From Petrosia ficiformis (lineage: Eukaryota; Porifera; Demospongiae; Haplosclerida; Petrosiidae), in assembly GCA_947044365.1 (NCBI GenBank), contig OX345636.1, positions 1,597,501 through 1,661,500 of the forward strand: 64,000 bases of DNA, given 5' to 3'. This document shows, piece after piece, positions 1-12,060 of the stretch. Positions within the stretch are counted from its first letter, which is position 1. Every line of letters starts with the position of its first letter. The notes under the pieces are model-generated. The model searched no databases. It was not told the DNA's origin and was given only the letters and a program-made list of their open reading frames with translations. Made by a program: the position numbers and the translations under genes.

Positions 1-390
1 AGGATGACATGATACGTTCCATCTCAATGTCATGAACTACTGACTCAGGGCTGTCTTTCGTGTTCATTTGATTCACTTTCAATTAACTATTAATTTTGGT
101 TAAAATCACAATTATTCACTTTCACTTAATTAACTATTAACTAAGGTTAAAATCATTTTTGTTATTTTTTGCTGAAACACACATGTGCTTGATTGCATGC
201 TGTGAACATGTTCAATGAATAAACATTTAAAGTTCTTCATTCTTCTCAACTCAGCTTAGACTCATATCACATACATGCACAATAAACCGATCTATCACAC
301 AATATTTTGTCCTACGGATAAAAAATTGCTTCAACTTTTTTATCCTAGGACTTTATTTAAAATGTTTATTAATGTAAATTTTTACAGCGA
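1..390. other. AT-rich sequence, nothing recognised
   Basis: No supportable gene, RNA or element boundary is visible before the left arm of the inverted repeat begins at about 391. Confidence 0.5.
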
Positions 391-968
391 GGTTGGTTAG
401 CTAAGTTGGTTATATAGGGTTTGTGCCATGTGCTTGCATAAAAGGTGAGCATAAAGGTGAATGTATGCCACATACATGTAGATTGTTTTCCTGTCTGCAC
501 TTAATTAAGTGTTTACTATATTTTATACAAACTTTTGACTGCTGTTAATTGACCGCAGAGGTATCACATTTGCACTTGGTTATAGTGATTAAAAGAATTT
601 TAACATTGTGTGATAGATATGTGTATGTTTATTATACATGTGTGCATTTGTGTGTGATTTATGTAATTGACAATGGATCTTGCTTCTTTACTCCTCAGTT
701 TAATTTCCTGTTTATTGTATTTTACTGTACTTGCTCTGTTTGTTTGTTTTTGTTACGTTTTCTCATCTTGTTATTATTAATTATTAACAGTTAATATTGC
801 TTATGTGATCTTCAATGTTTAAAGAAAATGATAAATAAAGGTAATTATAAAAAAGTACTTAAGTAGTTAAGTATAATCAGAAAACTTATACTTGTGCAAT
901 ATTATATTACATAAATATAATTGTAATTATATAATTATTGTCATATTATAATATTGTATATGTACTTA
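391..968 (+). repeat. Left arm of long inverted repeat
   Basis: This arm is the reverse complement of 5884-6473 over nearly its whole length, with a few percent divergence and small indels. The outer end starts GGTTGGTTAGCTAA. The two arms enclose about 4.9 kb. No clear target-site duplication is visible at the outer ends, so I cannot say whether this is a transposon with long terminal inverted repeats or an inverted duplication. The short ORFs inside the arm are uncharacterised and probably chance. Confidence 0.85.
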
Positions 969-1068
969 TATAATATACTTAATATATATAATATTATATC
1001 CACATAATATATAATTATACATATAAAATTATATTATATATATATGTATCATAATGATTATGGCCTGA

Positions 1069-1342
1069 ATGAAATTTCAAGCCCCAATTAAAGAGAAGAA
1101 ACAACTTAGTAAGATGTATACATTGTACAGGTATGTTTTTTCTGCTTTGATTTAGTATTATTAGATTGACCAATGAATTAGAAGCAATTGAAACATCCTC
1201 AAATACAAGTGAACTTTGTCACCCCAGCTTGGATACTTTTCCCATTAATCTAGAGGGAACAGTTCCGGTAAATCAGGTGCCATCATATTCAATCAACTGT
1301 CAAGAGCTACGAGCCTTAACACTACAAAAAGAACAATTTTGA
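1069..1342 (+). other. Possible small split ORF, unrecognised
   Basis: An ATG at 1069 opens a frame to 1130, followed by a gtatgt donor-like site. After a TTTAG acceptor-like site at 1155, a compatible phase-2 frame runs to a TGA at 1340-1342. Joined, it would encode about 82 residues with an acidic, helix-prone middle. The intervening 25 nt is very short for a spliceosomal intron, so this may be a decayed or chance frame. I recognise no family. It lies between the arms of the long inverted repeat. Confidence 0.2.
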
Positions 1343-1529
1343 AGATAACAATATCACGAGATTCAATCTTAGAGTGATCCAGGTATATAATTTGAAATAG
1401 ACAAATAATGGATAGTTTGTTTTCACGAATTAAGTGTAACCCCTTCAACAAATTCACGAGGAAACAACAGTTCTGTATCCCAAATCTCGTGAAAGGTGAA
1501 GACCCACAATCCGAGATTCATGGTAGGTA

Positions 1530-1787
1530 CCATACTAGCGGTCTCCGCCGACGCCCAAACTTTTGGGTGTGGCTGCTGACGCGATAGAGTATTTGTTAAT
1601 TAACAGTTATTGTGAAAGTTCATGCGGAAGATCAGACTTTTTTAAGAAGCAAGTTCTCATATCATCAGGTATGCCTTCTAATTTCATGTTAGCTGTATTT
1701 TTTTTGCCTATTAATTATAAATCAGTTGAGGGCTTGTGTCATATTAGGTTCTCTTTTGATACTGGTAAAGAAGTATATTTAATTTGA
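1530..1787 (+). other. Unrecognised ORF of about 85 codons
   Basis: An open frame starts just after an in-frame TAG and a possible acceptor (ACTAG) and ends at a TGA. It contains two cysteines close together, a basic patch (FFKKQ) and a hydrophobic stretch. There is no convincing ATG near the beginning. It could be an exon of a decayed element carried inside the inverted repeat, or chance. No family is recognised. Confidence 0.2.
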
Positions 1788-1916
1788 TTCAATAAAAATG
1801 ATCCCAGTAGATGTGGTACAGTGTAATGAAATTTTACATGTATCCCTGTAAGTATAATAATTATTATTATACTGCTTGAACACTAAATTCTTTCAATAAG
1901 GCTGACAGGAAAAAAA

Positions 1917-1988
1917 TGCTTGTAGTCAGTGTGGGAATCTAGTCTGACTTCAGCCACAAGTGCTCTCAGCGCTGTGCTATGACAACCA
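1917..1988 (-). repeat. tRNA-like SINE fragment
   Basis: On the minus strand there is a box-A-like stretch (TAGCACAGCGCTGAGAGCAC) and, about 20 nt on, a box-B-like stretch (GACTAGATTCCC, 8 of 11 consensus positions). The acceptor-stem ends do not pair, so this is not a functional tRNA. A tRNA-derived SINE head or a decayed tRNA pseudogene is most likely. Confidence 0.35.
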
Positions 1989-2489
1989 CCAGCACTTGAC
2001 AATCCTTTATATACTGCATGAGTTGGGTACCTCAATGTGAAGTGAGATCAGCAAAGCATCAGCTAAGCTTTATACATTTCATTCCCTATTTCACTATTTT
2101 GTAGAATAAACTAGCTGAATTCATTACAACTGAAAACAAAGTAATTTCCACTGATTTTATAGCAACCTCTCACTGTATATATATGAGGTTTAATCTTAAG
2201 ATTGCACTAGTTTATTTACATTAATATTGTAGCAGTTTATTCAAATTTGGCTTATTCTGCAACAAGGTTGAACAATTATTAGTGTGTGGCACATCACTGT
2301 AAAAAAGGTTGGTTATTTAACAAATAATTTTGGTAACATGTTGTGACCATATTTAGTGATGAGCATATTATACATTTTAATTATACAATTACCGAATTTC
2401 AGTGTCACAGAGGTAGTTTGTATTCTTAGTTTTTAGTGTTAGAATGATGTTATTCAATGAGTATAATGTATGCAAATTAATTGTGTATG

Positions 2490-3326
2490 CACTGTAAAAA
2501 ATAGGTTATTTTAACTTTCAGCTGGTTACAGGAGTTTCAATGCAATTATACTTTCCTCCATGCTGATATATTTTTCCTGCTAGGTAATCACAGATCATTT
2601 GCTCTTGACTAGTTAAAGCACATGTCATGCCAATGTATATGGTAACAATCACGTATATTAATAAAATGTAACTATATACATAGGATAGTATTACAGGTAC
2701 AATAATTATTGTGGTATGTTATTAGTATTGCTTTTCCAACATCTGTGAAAACAACAAGCTCATTCCAGAGTAATTAATTAATACAAGTATGTCATTAATT
2801 TGTACTTATAATAGCAAATAACATGTGATGTATTCCACAGATATTTGAAAAGTCATCACATGTATGTAGGGGGATGTATATGTTTAAAGTACATTTACAT
2901 TGTATTGCTTTTGTTAATTAATATAATGTAGCTATATACGCAGCATAGTATTATATAGGTACAGCCTGTAGTGTATTATTAATATTCCAATTCCTACATC
3001 TGCAAAAACAAAAAGCTCATTCCAGAGCAATTAATTAATATAAGTATGTACATGAATTTGTATTTATAATAGCAAATAACACTCCTGAAAATTCAGCACA
3101 TGCATGTGTAATTATTATGAGATTTATATCGACACTGTATTGCGTTTTTGCCATTCTTTATTATGGCATGTACTTCATGCTAGATCAAAATCAAAAGAAA
3201 TAAATAGCTATCTTGTACACATTATCTAGGTAGACAAGAAAGCAGTATTGATTTGTTTAGTCTCAGGAGGAAGTGAAACCCCTGTAACCAAATGAGAGTT
3301 AAAATAACCCATTCATTTTTACTGTG
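2490..3326. mobile_element. CACTG-type non-autonomous DNA transposon
   Basis: The terminal inverted repeats read CACTGTAAAAAATAGG on the left and CACAGTAAAAATGAATGG on the complement of the right end. Both are followed by GTTATTTTAAC. A TG dinucleotide flanks each side (2488-2489 and 3327-3328). The paralogous site near 9358-9375 lacks the element and carries a single unduplicated equivalent. There is no transposase. The CACTG ends and 2-bp duplication resemble animal CMC/EnSpm-type elements (inference). A second copy is at 43673-44460. Confidence 0.85.
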
Positions 3327-3654
3327 TGATGTCTGAGATGATTCCGTAGTTTACAAATCAGTGCTTTCATAACTACATAAAACTGTGAATTGACAGATTC
3401 ACACTATAAGAACAGGCAAAAAGCTGCAAACCTTACATATATACTACAGCTCTTATATTATTCAAATCAAGTAGCTAAATAAATGCATAGTTAAAAAAGC
3501 AAACTGTTTTTAATTGTGAATATGAAAACAAACTTTAACAGCAAATGATTGTTAAGACATTTTCTGCCTGTTGTTCTTCTATAATATGCACTCGTTACAA
3601 AAAGCTTAACATTTTTCTGATAATATTGCTGCATTTTTTGTAAAGAGAATTGCT

Positions 3655-3960
3655 GAGTACATTACATGTGTATGTGTGCAGTACATGTATGCAGCTATAC
3701 AAGTTTACAGTTCATGCGTATGTGTACAGTATATACATGGTACAGCTATGCATGAGTACAGTACATGTGTACAGCACATTTGTATATGTACAGTATACAG
3801 ATGTAAATCTATACATGTGTATAATACATGTGTAATGAAATGTGTATACCACATGTGTTTATGTACTATACATGTGTATGGCTACAGTACATATGTATGT
3901 GTACAGTACATGTGTACAGCTATTCATGCATACAGCTATACATGTGTACAGTTATAGATA
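3655..3960. repeat. TACATGTGTA-rich minisatellite-like tract
   Basis: Irregular tandem units of the form ACAGTACATGTGTATG recur with imperfect spacing. A homologous tract occupies 9690-9985 in duplication copy 2. The apparent ORFs here are by-products of this repeat. Confidence 0.75.
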
Positions 3961-4136
3961 TACAACATTTGTTTGCACTCTGTCATGATTGTGATCATAA
4001 AATTCTTTTATGCTATATAGTTATATACTTATAACCAGATGAAAATCATATTTGTATTTCATGTACATGTACCTATTATAATTATATAGAAAATGTATTA
4101 TTGTTTTTATTAAGTTATCCACAACAGCCTCATAAG

Positions 4137-4479
4137 CAGTGGCATAACTGAGTGTTTAGTGATGGCAGGGCGAAGAAATTGAGAGTTGTAAAGCAGGGGG
4201 TATGAGGGGCTGCGCCCACCAGAAGCTGAGGTTTTTTCACAGTTAAAAAAACCAAACTGAGGGGAAATTTTGGCTTATGGCTTTATTTCTCTTATATTTC
4301 TACTATATTACACTGGTGGAAAGAGTCAGAGTGTTAAAAAGCGGTGTACAAACACTGATCATGAATTTAGATGAGAGAATAAGTGTGTTTATTAAAAATG
4401 TAATAACAGAAATAAAATTTTTAAAAATTAGTGTTGCCCGGGCCCGGCCCAAGTGGACCCGGATTCAGTCACTCTACTG
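4137..4479. mobile_element. hAT-like MITE (duplication copy 1)
   Basis: The element starts CAGTGGCATAACTGA and ends in a degraded complement (TTCAGTCACTCTACTG). It is flanked on both sides by the 8-bp direct repeat CTCATAAG. An 8-bp duplication with CAGTG-type ends is typical of the hAT superfamily. It has no coding capacity. The same insertion is present at 10200-10526, so it predates the segmental duplication. Confidence 0.85.
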
Positions 4480-5883
4480 CTCATAAGTATTGAATTGATC
4501 GTCTATTAAAATAACCAATTTATGTGTTAAACTCAGACTTATACTCAGTTAGAGGAGAATTGTCTATATAGTACAATGGATGAACGATTGAAGCAAAATA
4601 CCAGATTGACCAGATTGATTCCTGATACCATTCCAATAATCATTGAAAATAGCTGAATTTCATATACCTGCATGTGTTCTCAGTATCTATCTGTTATTTA
4701 AATTCTCATCACTTGAGGACAAAGACAACATATTTCTGTGACTAAAAATAAGATGTGTTTCATTCTTGATAGCAAAAACAACACAATAAATATATTAAAT
4801 CACTACTAAGCAGTAGTACTTGTTATTATAAGCACATTTCAGAATATGTAATTATGAGATTCTATAGTAGATATATGATATCTGTTTATTCCACAAATAT
4901 TTCGTTAGCAATTATCACAGCTAGGTTGCACTATATATATACACTATATATTATACATATACTGTACATTGTACTGTTTTGTTAAGTACCTGTGCTTTAT
5001 TACAACACATTTTGTGTAGCCAACTGAATAAAAGAATGAACAAACAATTGTATACCACTCATCATCCTTTGGTTAAATCCAGCTCACTTACCTTGTTTTC
5101 CTTTATTTGTAACAACATGAATATATTATTTGGAGCTGAATGTCTGTTTCCTTTATAGCATACAGCCATGTGCTATTTCAGCAACACAGTAAAACAGCCT
5201 CAGGCTTGCCTCAACAATACATTGCATTTCATTAGTTATATACATGATATCTACTAATCCAAACTCACTTCAACTAAAAACTGTATAAGTAAAATGAATT
5301 TTGAATGACGATTCAGCTAAACACTGCTTTTATGTCTTTCATATAAAACTATAAATGCATTGTATCTACATCTCCAGGTTCTCGCATTGAAGTGAAATAA
5401 GTTGGCTTAGTCACTGTCATCAGAAAGGGAATTTTTTGTGGTTTTGTAAATTATCATAGAAGTTACCATTCCATTACCTTGAACTTGGTATGTTAGCATG
5501 CCTCAATTTGAATTCATAATAATAATAGAAACAATAAGTTATTAATAATAATGGTGATAACAATAATAATAAGAACAATAATAGTAGTAACAATAGAAAT
5601 TAACAAGATATAATTACAGAGAAGAAAGTATCACTAGGACCTCTTTGTGGTGTCCAGCATTCAGTAATCATGGCTGATTTTATTATGCATGAACACAACA
5701 GTCTATTATTGTTATTATTTTGGTTATATACTCACCTTACCTTTAAAGAAGCCATTAGTTCTAGTTTATACAAGCAGATTTCATTCTGCTGTTCTGTATA
5801 GCGCGAGCGCACATTCTATTACGAGTCGCACCCTTCACTTGACATATATATGTATAATTATATATATTATGTATATTAAAAAA

Positions 5884-6473
5884 GTATATATACAATATTG
5901 TAATAATAACAATAATTATATAATTACAATTATATTTATGTAATATAATATTGCACAAGTATACGTTTTCTGATTATACTTAACTACAAGTACTTTTTTT
6001 ATAATTACCTTTATTTATCATTTTCTTTAAACAGTGAAGATCACATAAGCAATATTAACTGTTAATAATTATTAATAACAAGATGAGAAAACGTAACAAA
6101 AACAAACAAACAGAGCAAGTACAGTAAAATACAATAAACAAGGAAAAGAAATTATGTAAACTGAGGAATAAACAAGCAAGATCCATTGACAATTACATAA
6201 ATCACACACAAATGCTCACATGTATACATACACATATCTATCACACAATGTTAAAATTCTTTTTTCTAAATATATCTATAACCAAATGCAAATATGATAC
6301 CTCTTGAGGTCAATTAACACCAGTCAAAAGTTTATAAAAAATATAGTAAACACTTGAAAAGTTAATCAAGTGCAGACAGCAAAACAATCTACATGTATGT
6401 GGCATACATTCACGCTCACCTTTGATGCAAGCACATGGCACAAACCCTATATAAGCAACTTAGCTAACCAACC
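5884..6473 (-). repeat. Right arm of long inverted repeat
   Basis: This arm is the reverse complement of 391-968 and ends outward at TTAGCTAACCAACC. It sits between the two copies of the segmental duplication. Arm divergence is low, with scattered substitutions. Confidence 0.85.
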
Positions 6474-7350
6474 ACACAGTCATTTTTGCCAAGTCACCTA
6501 AACTAAGAAGCGGTAGCCTATTACAGACTAGACCATTCAACCTGAAACAATGAGGTATATGTGTATGTTGATAGTTAAATTACATAACCACATGTGCAAT
6601 GATAAACAAAACTGAAATACCTGATTCCAAGTGTGGAGTAGCCCTGCCCATTCCATAGTAATCCATAAGTTGGGAGATTAAAAGGCCGAAACTAAAGGTT
6701 CTGCAATGACCGGATTGTGGAGCTCCCCTGAGGGCCGGTTTAAAATAAAATGAAATAATTGATATATTTTTAAAATTAAACTAATAAAAAAAGGAAAAAA
6801 CAAAAATAACAAATAATAAATAAATAAATAAATAAACAAACACTATTGTAAAACATACGTGCATATGTAATTATAATTATAGCTACAAATAGGAGCTGCA
6901 TATACTGTATACATGTACACAGTGCAGCATTTGTGTGGTCAGAGGAGAGCAGGCCCAGAGGTACAGATTTTATTAAATGACAGAATAGGTCATGCTTTGT
7001 AGGTTATGGTACTGCTCTGTCCCCTCAAAGAGATGGACAAGTCCCCTGCCACCCAAAATACATATGTATTTTACACATTTTCATACACACACATGTACAC
7101 TCACATACATATACTTATACAAATGTAAACACACACACGTACTTATACACACACTTGTATCCATTCACACACATATACATATTCACATGTGCACAAACAT
7201 GCACATGCATACATACATATACATATTCCCTTGTTTTGATGTGGTAGTAATTAGATTGGTTTAATATGTTCATTAATGTGTTATTAGCACCTGTGAAGAG
7301 GAAATGGCATTCCAACCGTACATAAATAATAAATATAAATTAAAAAATAT
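6474..7350. other. Non-coding stretch with CA-rich microsatellites
   Basis: An A-rich TAAA/CAAA tract lies around 6770-6850. An imperfect ACACAC/ATACAT tract lies at 7080-7230. No gene is supported; the ORFs over the ACAC tract are low-complexity. Confidence 0.5.
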
Positions 7351-7780
7351 ATATGTGACCGTCTACGCGAAAACCAGGCATTTGTGACAAAATTTCAAAA
7401 TTGATTTTTTGTCTTGCCTGAACAGAACATTAAATTAGCTGTAGAATGATATATCATACATCCAAATCATGTAAAAGATAAAGCTACAGTGACCGAGTTA
7501 ACCATGGCAGTCACAAATACTTCATTTGGAGAAAAACGCAATTAAATTAATTTTTAACCATTAAAATTAATGATTAGCAATTTATTTAGCAGTGCCTAGC
7601 AAAGCACAGATAGGTCTCTAAGACTTGCTAAAGGTATCAGAAGACTGGTAAAACATTGGTGAAGCTTTTTATGTAATAAAATAGTGATCGCCCAAATAAT
7701 TCAGAACTGTCTATTTTCGATCATATCTCCAAATTATATTTTGTCACTTATGCCTGGTTTTCGCGTAGACGGTCACATAT
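7351..7780. mobile_element. MITE with ATGTGACCGTCTACGCG ends
   Basis: The left end ATGTGACCGTCTACGCGAAA is mirrored by its complement at 7754-7778, giving terminal inverted repeats of about 30 bp. It is 430 bp long, has no coding frame and lies in TA-rich flanks that hide any target duplication. The first bases match the ends of the larger MITE at 48076-49236, so the two may be related. Confidence 0.85.
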
Positions 7781-7799
7781 ATATAATTATATATATATA

Positions 7800-7936
7800 T
7801 AGGAATATACTGTACACACACACACACGCACACACACACATGCACACACACACACACACACACAAACATATATATCCATACACATACTTATGCCAATGTA
7901 AATACACACATATACTTATACACACACTTGTATATA

Positions 7937-7978
<42 letters not shown>
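7800..7978. repeat. CA and TA microsatellites
   Basis: A (CA)n block at 7813-7864 is followed by mixed repeats and a long (TA)n block ending at about 7978. The overlapping ORF is low-complexity. Confidence 0.9.
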
Positions 7979-7981
<3 letters not shown>

Positions 7982-8039
7982 TGCTACCATGGCAACCGTT
8001 TGATGTGGTTAGGTCTTATATTTTTGTATATAGACCTGT
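7979..8039 (+). repeat. Dispersed 60-bp motif, copy 1
   Basis: It contains TGCTACCATGGCAACCGTTT followed by GATGTGGTTAGG and a short TATATTTTTGTATATA palindrome. Related copies occur at 39396-39450 and 51795-51850, so it is a dispersed repeat, probably the end of an element. Confidence 0.6.
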
Positions 8040-8071
8040 GAATCTTTAATCTATCAGCATACAATATATTG

Positions 8072-8231
8072 TATATAGTACACTTACAGTTCTTATATAA
8101 AACAATATAAAACCTTGGTTTAGTGTCCTCGGATGTGATATAGCCCTCGCAGGCTCGGGCTATATCACATCCTTGGACACTAAACCTCGGGTCTATATTT
8201 TTGTATATAAGACCTGTAAGTGTACTATATA
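8072..8231. repeat. Foldback hairpin
   Basis: Two arms of about 70 bp pair around the loop TCGCAGGCTC. The core is GATGTGATATAGCCC against GGGCTATATCACATC, and the outer ends are ACACTTACAG against CTGTAAGTGT. It is followed by TA-rich microsatellite sequence to about 8310. Confidence 0.85.
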
Positions 8232-8234
8232 TAT

Positions 8235-8272
<38 letters not shown>

Positions 8273-8881
8273 TATATATATATATTATATATATTATATA
8301 TAATAATAATAATTATGTATGTGTGTATTAACTTTATATGAACTGTTGGAATTCCATTTCCTCTTCACAGGACTATTTTAGCTAGTTTACACTTTCAGTT
8401 TTAGCTTTTGCACACATACTCACATTATTATACCTCATTCTTTCAATGCTTACAAGTTAGCCTGGCTGGTGCATTCGTTATAGCAGCAAATTAGAAACTT
8501 GATATCAGGACCTTTCATCTTCTTGATACCAAGTGTTAACTAAGTTGCTTGTATTTGTGTCATCTACTTTAACTGCTTACTTTTCCTAGTTGTAGTTTAT
8601 TCTGCAGGTAAGATAGAAGCCTTATTTATCATTTTGGTTTTGCGTGGGCACTAAAAATGACAAATTTCGTGGATAACTAGCAATCAACGAAAAACACAAA
8701 AATTCTATTTAAATACCCCTACATTCTGCATTGGTGTGAATTACATCATAGTACATTTAACAAGGTATAGAGAGTAGAGAACAGTACAGTACAGTACAGT
8801 ACAGATTGTAGTACAATCATCTCAGTGAGAAAATTATATTAATCCAGAGTCATCAAAGAATACTGAAAGACATACATAGTA

Positions 8882-11800
8882 ACTCAATATGAGGCGAGAT
8901 CAGCAAAGCATCAGCAAAGCTTTATACATTTCATTCATTATTAATTTTCACTATTTTGTAGATTAAACTACCTCAAATCATTACAACTGAAAACAAAGTA
9001 ATTTCCACTGCTTTTATAGCAACCTCTCACTGTATATATATGAGGTTTAATCTTAAGATTGCACTAGTTTATTTACATTAATATTGTAGCAGTTTATTCA
9101 AATTTGAATTTTTCTGCAACAAGGAATTGCTCTTAAACAATTATTCTTAGTGTAAATCTTGGCACATTACTGCAAAATATAGTTTGGTTATTTAACAAAT
9201 ACTTTTGGTAACCTCAAAGGTTGTCACCATATATAGCGATGAGCATATATATTTCAATTATATAATTACCGAATTTCAGTGTCAAAGAGGTAGTTTGGAT
9301 TCTTAGTTTTTAGTGTTAGAATGATGTTATTCAATGGGTATAATGTATGCAAATTGATTGTGTATAATGCCTGACATGATTCCACAGTTTACAAGTCAGT
9401 ACTTCTCCAACTACATAAAACTATGAACTGACAACATCACACTAAAAGAACAGGCATAAAGCTGCAAACCTTATATGTATACTACAGCACTTACATTATA
9501 CAAATCATGTAGCTAAATAATTGTATAGTTAAATAAGCAAACTGTTTTTAAGTGTGAATATGAGTAAAAACACATTTTAACAGCAAATGATTGTTGAGAC
9601 ATTTTCTGTCTGTTGTTCTATCACATTATGCACTCATTACAAAAAGTTTAACACTTTTCTGATCATGTATGCTGCATTTTTGTAAAAAGAAATACTGAGT
9701 ACAGTGCATGTATACAGATATACAAGTTTACAGTACATGCGTATGTGTACAAATATATGCATGGTACAACTATACATGAGTACAGTACATGTGCACAGGT
9801 ATATACATATATGTGTACAGCACATGTGTATATGTACAGTATACAGGTGTAAAGCTATACATGTTTATAATACATGTGTACTGTAATGTGTGCAGTACAT
9901 GTGTATGTGTACGGTACATGTGTATACGTACAGTACATGTGTACAGCTATTCATGCATACAGCTATACATGTGTACACTTATAGGTATACAACATTGGTT
10001 TGTACAATATCCTTTTGAAATTAATACGTGCATTCATGATTGTGATCATATCATTTATATAATACTATATAGTTATATACTTATAACCAGATAAAATGTT
10101 AATCATAATTACATTTCATGTACATGTACCTACTATATATAGGAAATGCATTATGATTTTTGTTAAGTCATCCACAAGAGCCTCATAAGCAGTGGCAGGG
10201 CATAACTGAGTGTTTAGTGATGGCAGGGCCAAGAAATTGAGAGTTGTAAATCAGGGCATCTGGGGGCTGCCCCCCCCCCAGAAGCTAAGGTATTTTCAGA
10301 GTTAAAAAAACCAAACTGATGGGAAATTTTGGCTTCCGGCTTTATTTCTGTTATATTTCTGTTGTATTACACTGGTGGAAAGAGTCACAGTGCTCAAAAG
10401 CAGTGTACAAACACTGATCATGAATTTAGATGACAGAATAAGTGTGTGTATTAAAAATATAATAATGAAAGTTAAATTAAAGAAAAAAATTTGTGTTGCC
10501 CGGGGCCTGGTTCAGTTACGCCACTGCTCATAAGTATTGAATTGTTTGTCTATTAAAATAACCAATTTATGCGTTCAACTCAGACTTATACTCAGTTAGT
10601 GGCGAATTGTCTATATAGTACAATGGATAACAGTTTGAAGCAAAATGCCAGTTTGATCCTAATACAATTCCAATAATCATTGCAAACTGCTGAATGTCAT
10701 GTTCTCAGTATCTGTGAATATGAATCGGTTATTTTAATTGCCATCACTTGAGGACAAAGACAACATAATCCTCTGAGATATGTTTCATTCTTGATGGCAA
10801 AAACATCACAATATATTATATTATATCGGTATAGTAAGCAGTATAGCTACAGTACTGGCTACAGTACTGGCACATTCCAGAATATGTTAATTATGACATT
10901 CTATAGTAGTTATATGATATCTGTTTATTCCACAAATATTTCATTAGCAATTATCACAGCTAGGTTGTACACTGCATACTATAGATATACTGTACTATAG
11001 TTCCTGTGCTTTATTACAACACATGTAAACCCAATTTAGTGTAGCCAACTGAATAAAAGAATGGACAAACAATTGTATACAGCTAATGATCCTTTGTTTA
11101 AATCCAGCTCGCTTACCTTGTTTTCCCTTATTTGTAACAACATGAATATATTATTTGGAGCTGAAGGTCTGTTCCATTTATAATAAACAGCCATGTGCTA
11201 TTTCAGCAACGCAATAAAACAGCCTCAGGCTTGCCTCAACAATACATTGCATTTCATTAGTTATATACATGATATCTACTAATCCAAACTCCTTTCAACT
11301 AAAAGGTGTATCAGTAAAAATGAAATTTGAATGATGATTCAGCTAAACACTCCTTTTACGTCCTTCATATAAAACTGTAAATGCTATTTCCTCATTTTAT
11401 CTACATCTTCAGGTTCTCACATTGAAGAGAAATATGTTGGCAGAGTTTTCGTCATCATAAAAAGTATTTTCTGTGGTTTTGTATATTATAATAGAAGTTA
11501 CCCTTCCTTTACCTTGAACTTGGTATGTTGGCATGCATTCACTTTTATCTCATAATAATAATAGAAAGAATAATGATAATATATAGTAATAATAGTAATT
11601 AATAATAATGATAATAATAATAATAATAATAATAGGAATGATAACAACAATAGTAATAATAGTAGATATAATTTTAGAGAAAAAAGTATCACTATGACTG
11701 CTTTGCGGGGTCCAGCAAAGCATTCGGTAATCATTACTCATTTTATTATGCCTGAAACACAACAATCTATTTTTGTTATTACTTTCTCTCCTTACCTTTA

Positions 11801-11898
11801 AATAGCATTGTAGAACTTTTAGAATATATTTCAGGTGGAATAGCTAGGTATTAGTTCCCGTTCCTACAACGATTTCTTTCTGCTGTTCTATATAGCGT
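8882..11898 (+). repeat. Segmental duplication, copy 2
   Basis: This block is the collinear counterpart of 2031-5805. It keeps the hAT-like MITE but has an empty site where copy 1 carries the CACTG element. Substitutions and small indels are scattered along its length. Confidence 0.9.
10200..10526. mobile_element. hAT-like MITE (duplication copy 2)
   Basis: It starts CAGTGGCAGGGCATAACTGA and ends TTCAGTTACGCCACTG. It is flanked by CTCATAAG at 10192-10199 and 10527-10534. This copy has better preserved right-end complementarity than the one at 4137. Confidence 0.85.
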
Positions 11899-12060
11899 AA
11901 CCGAGTCCCTGGAAGACGTTAACTTGCTTAACTACGCATACTCACATAAGGAACACGAGAATATAATGTTATATATATATATATATAATTATATACATTA
12001 AAGTCCGTGGAAAGCGATTGTAGGAATGGCCCTACAAGCCATAATAATGACGATAACGGT
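11885..12060 (+). repeat. Dispersed repeat shared with 57403-57560
   Basis: It shares ACCGAGTCCC, CTTAACTA, a TATATACATTAAA stretch and the block GGAATGGCCCTACA with the region at 57403-57560, in the same order and orientation. It adjoins the decayed reverse transcriptase element, but its own class is unclear. Confidence 0.65.

Larger units (their letters stand above)
2031..5805 (+). repeat. Segmental duplication, copy 1
   Basis: This block aligns collinearly with 8882-11898. Shared features in order are the CAAAGCATCAG region, a TACATGTGTA-rich minisatellite-like tract (3655-3955), a hAT-like MITE, several unique AT-rich stretches and an AAT trinucleotide tract. Copy 1 is about 760 bp longer, mainly because of an 837-bp insertion at 2490-3326 that copy 2 lacks. 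Orientation is direct. No gene is evident in either copy. Confidence 0.9.

Noticed and set aside
549..794. 81-codon hydrophobic ORF
   Set aside because: It lies inside an inverted-repeat arm whose other copy does not keep the frame open; it starts without an ATG.
3650..4034. Overlapping Cys/Tyr/Val-rich ORFs, also at 9637-10094
   Set aside because: They are produced by the TACATGTGTA minisatellite-like tract in three frames.
7684..8049. 121-codon plus-strand ORF
   Set aside because: It crosses a MITE end, CA and TA microsatellites and a dispersed repeat; the residues are mostly His/Thr/Ile/Tyr from simple repeats.
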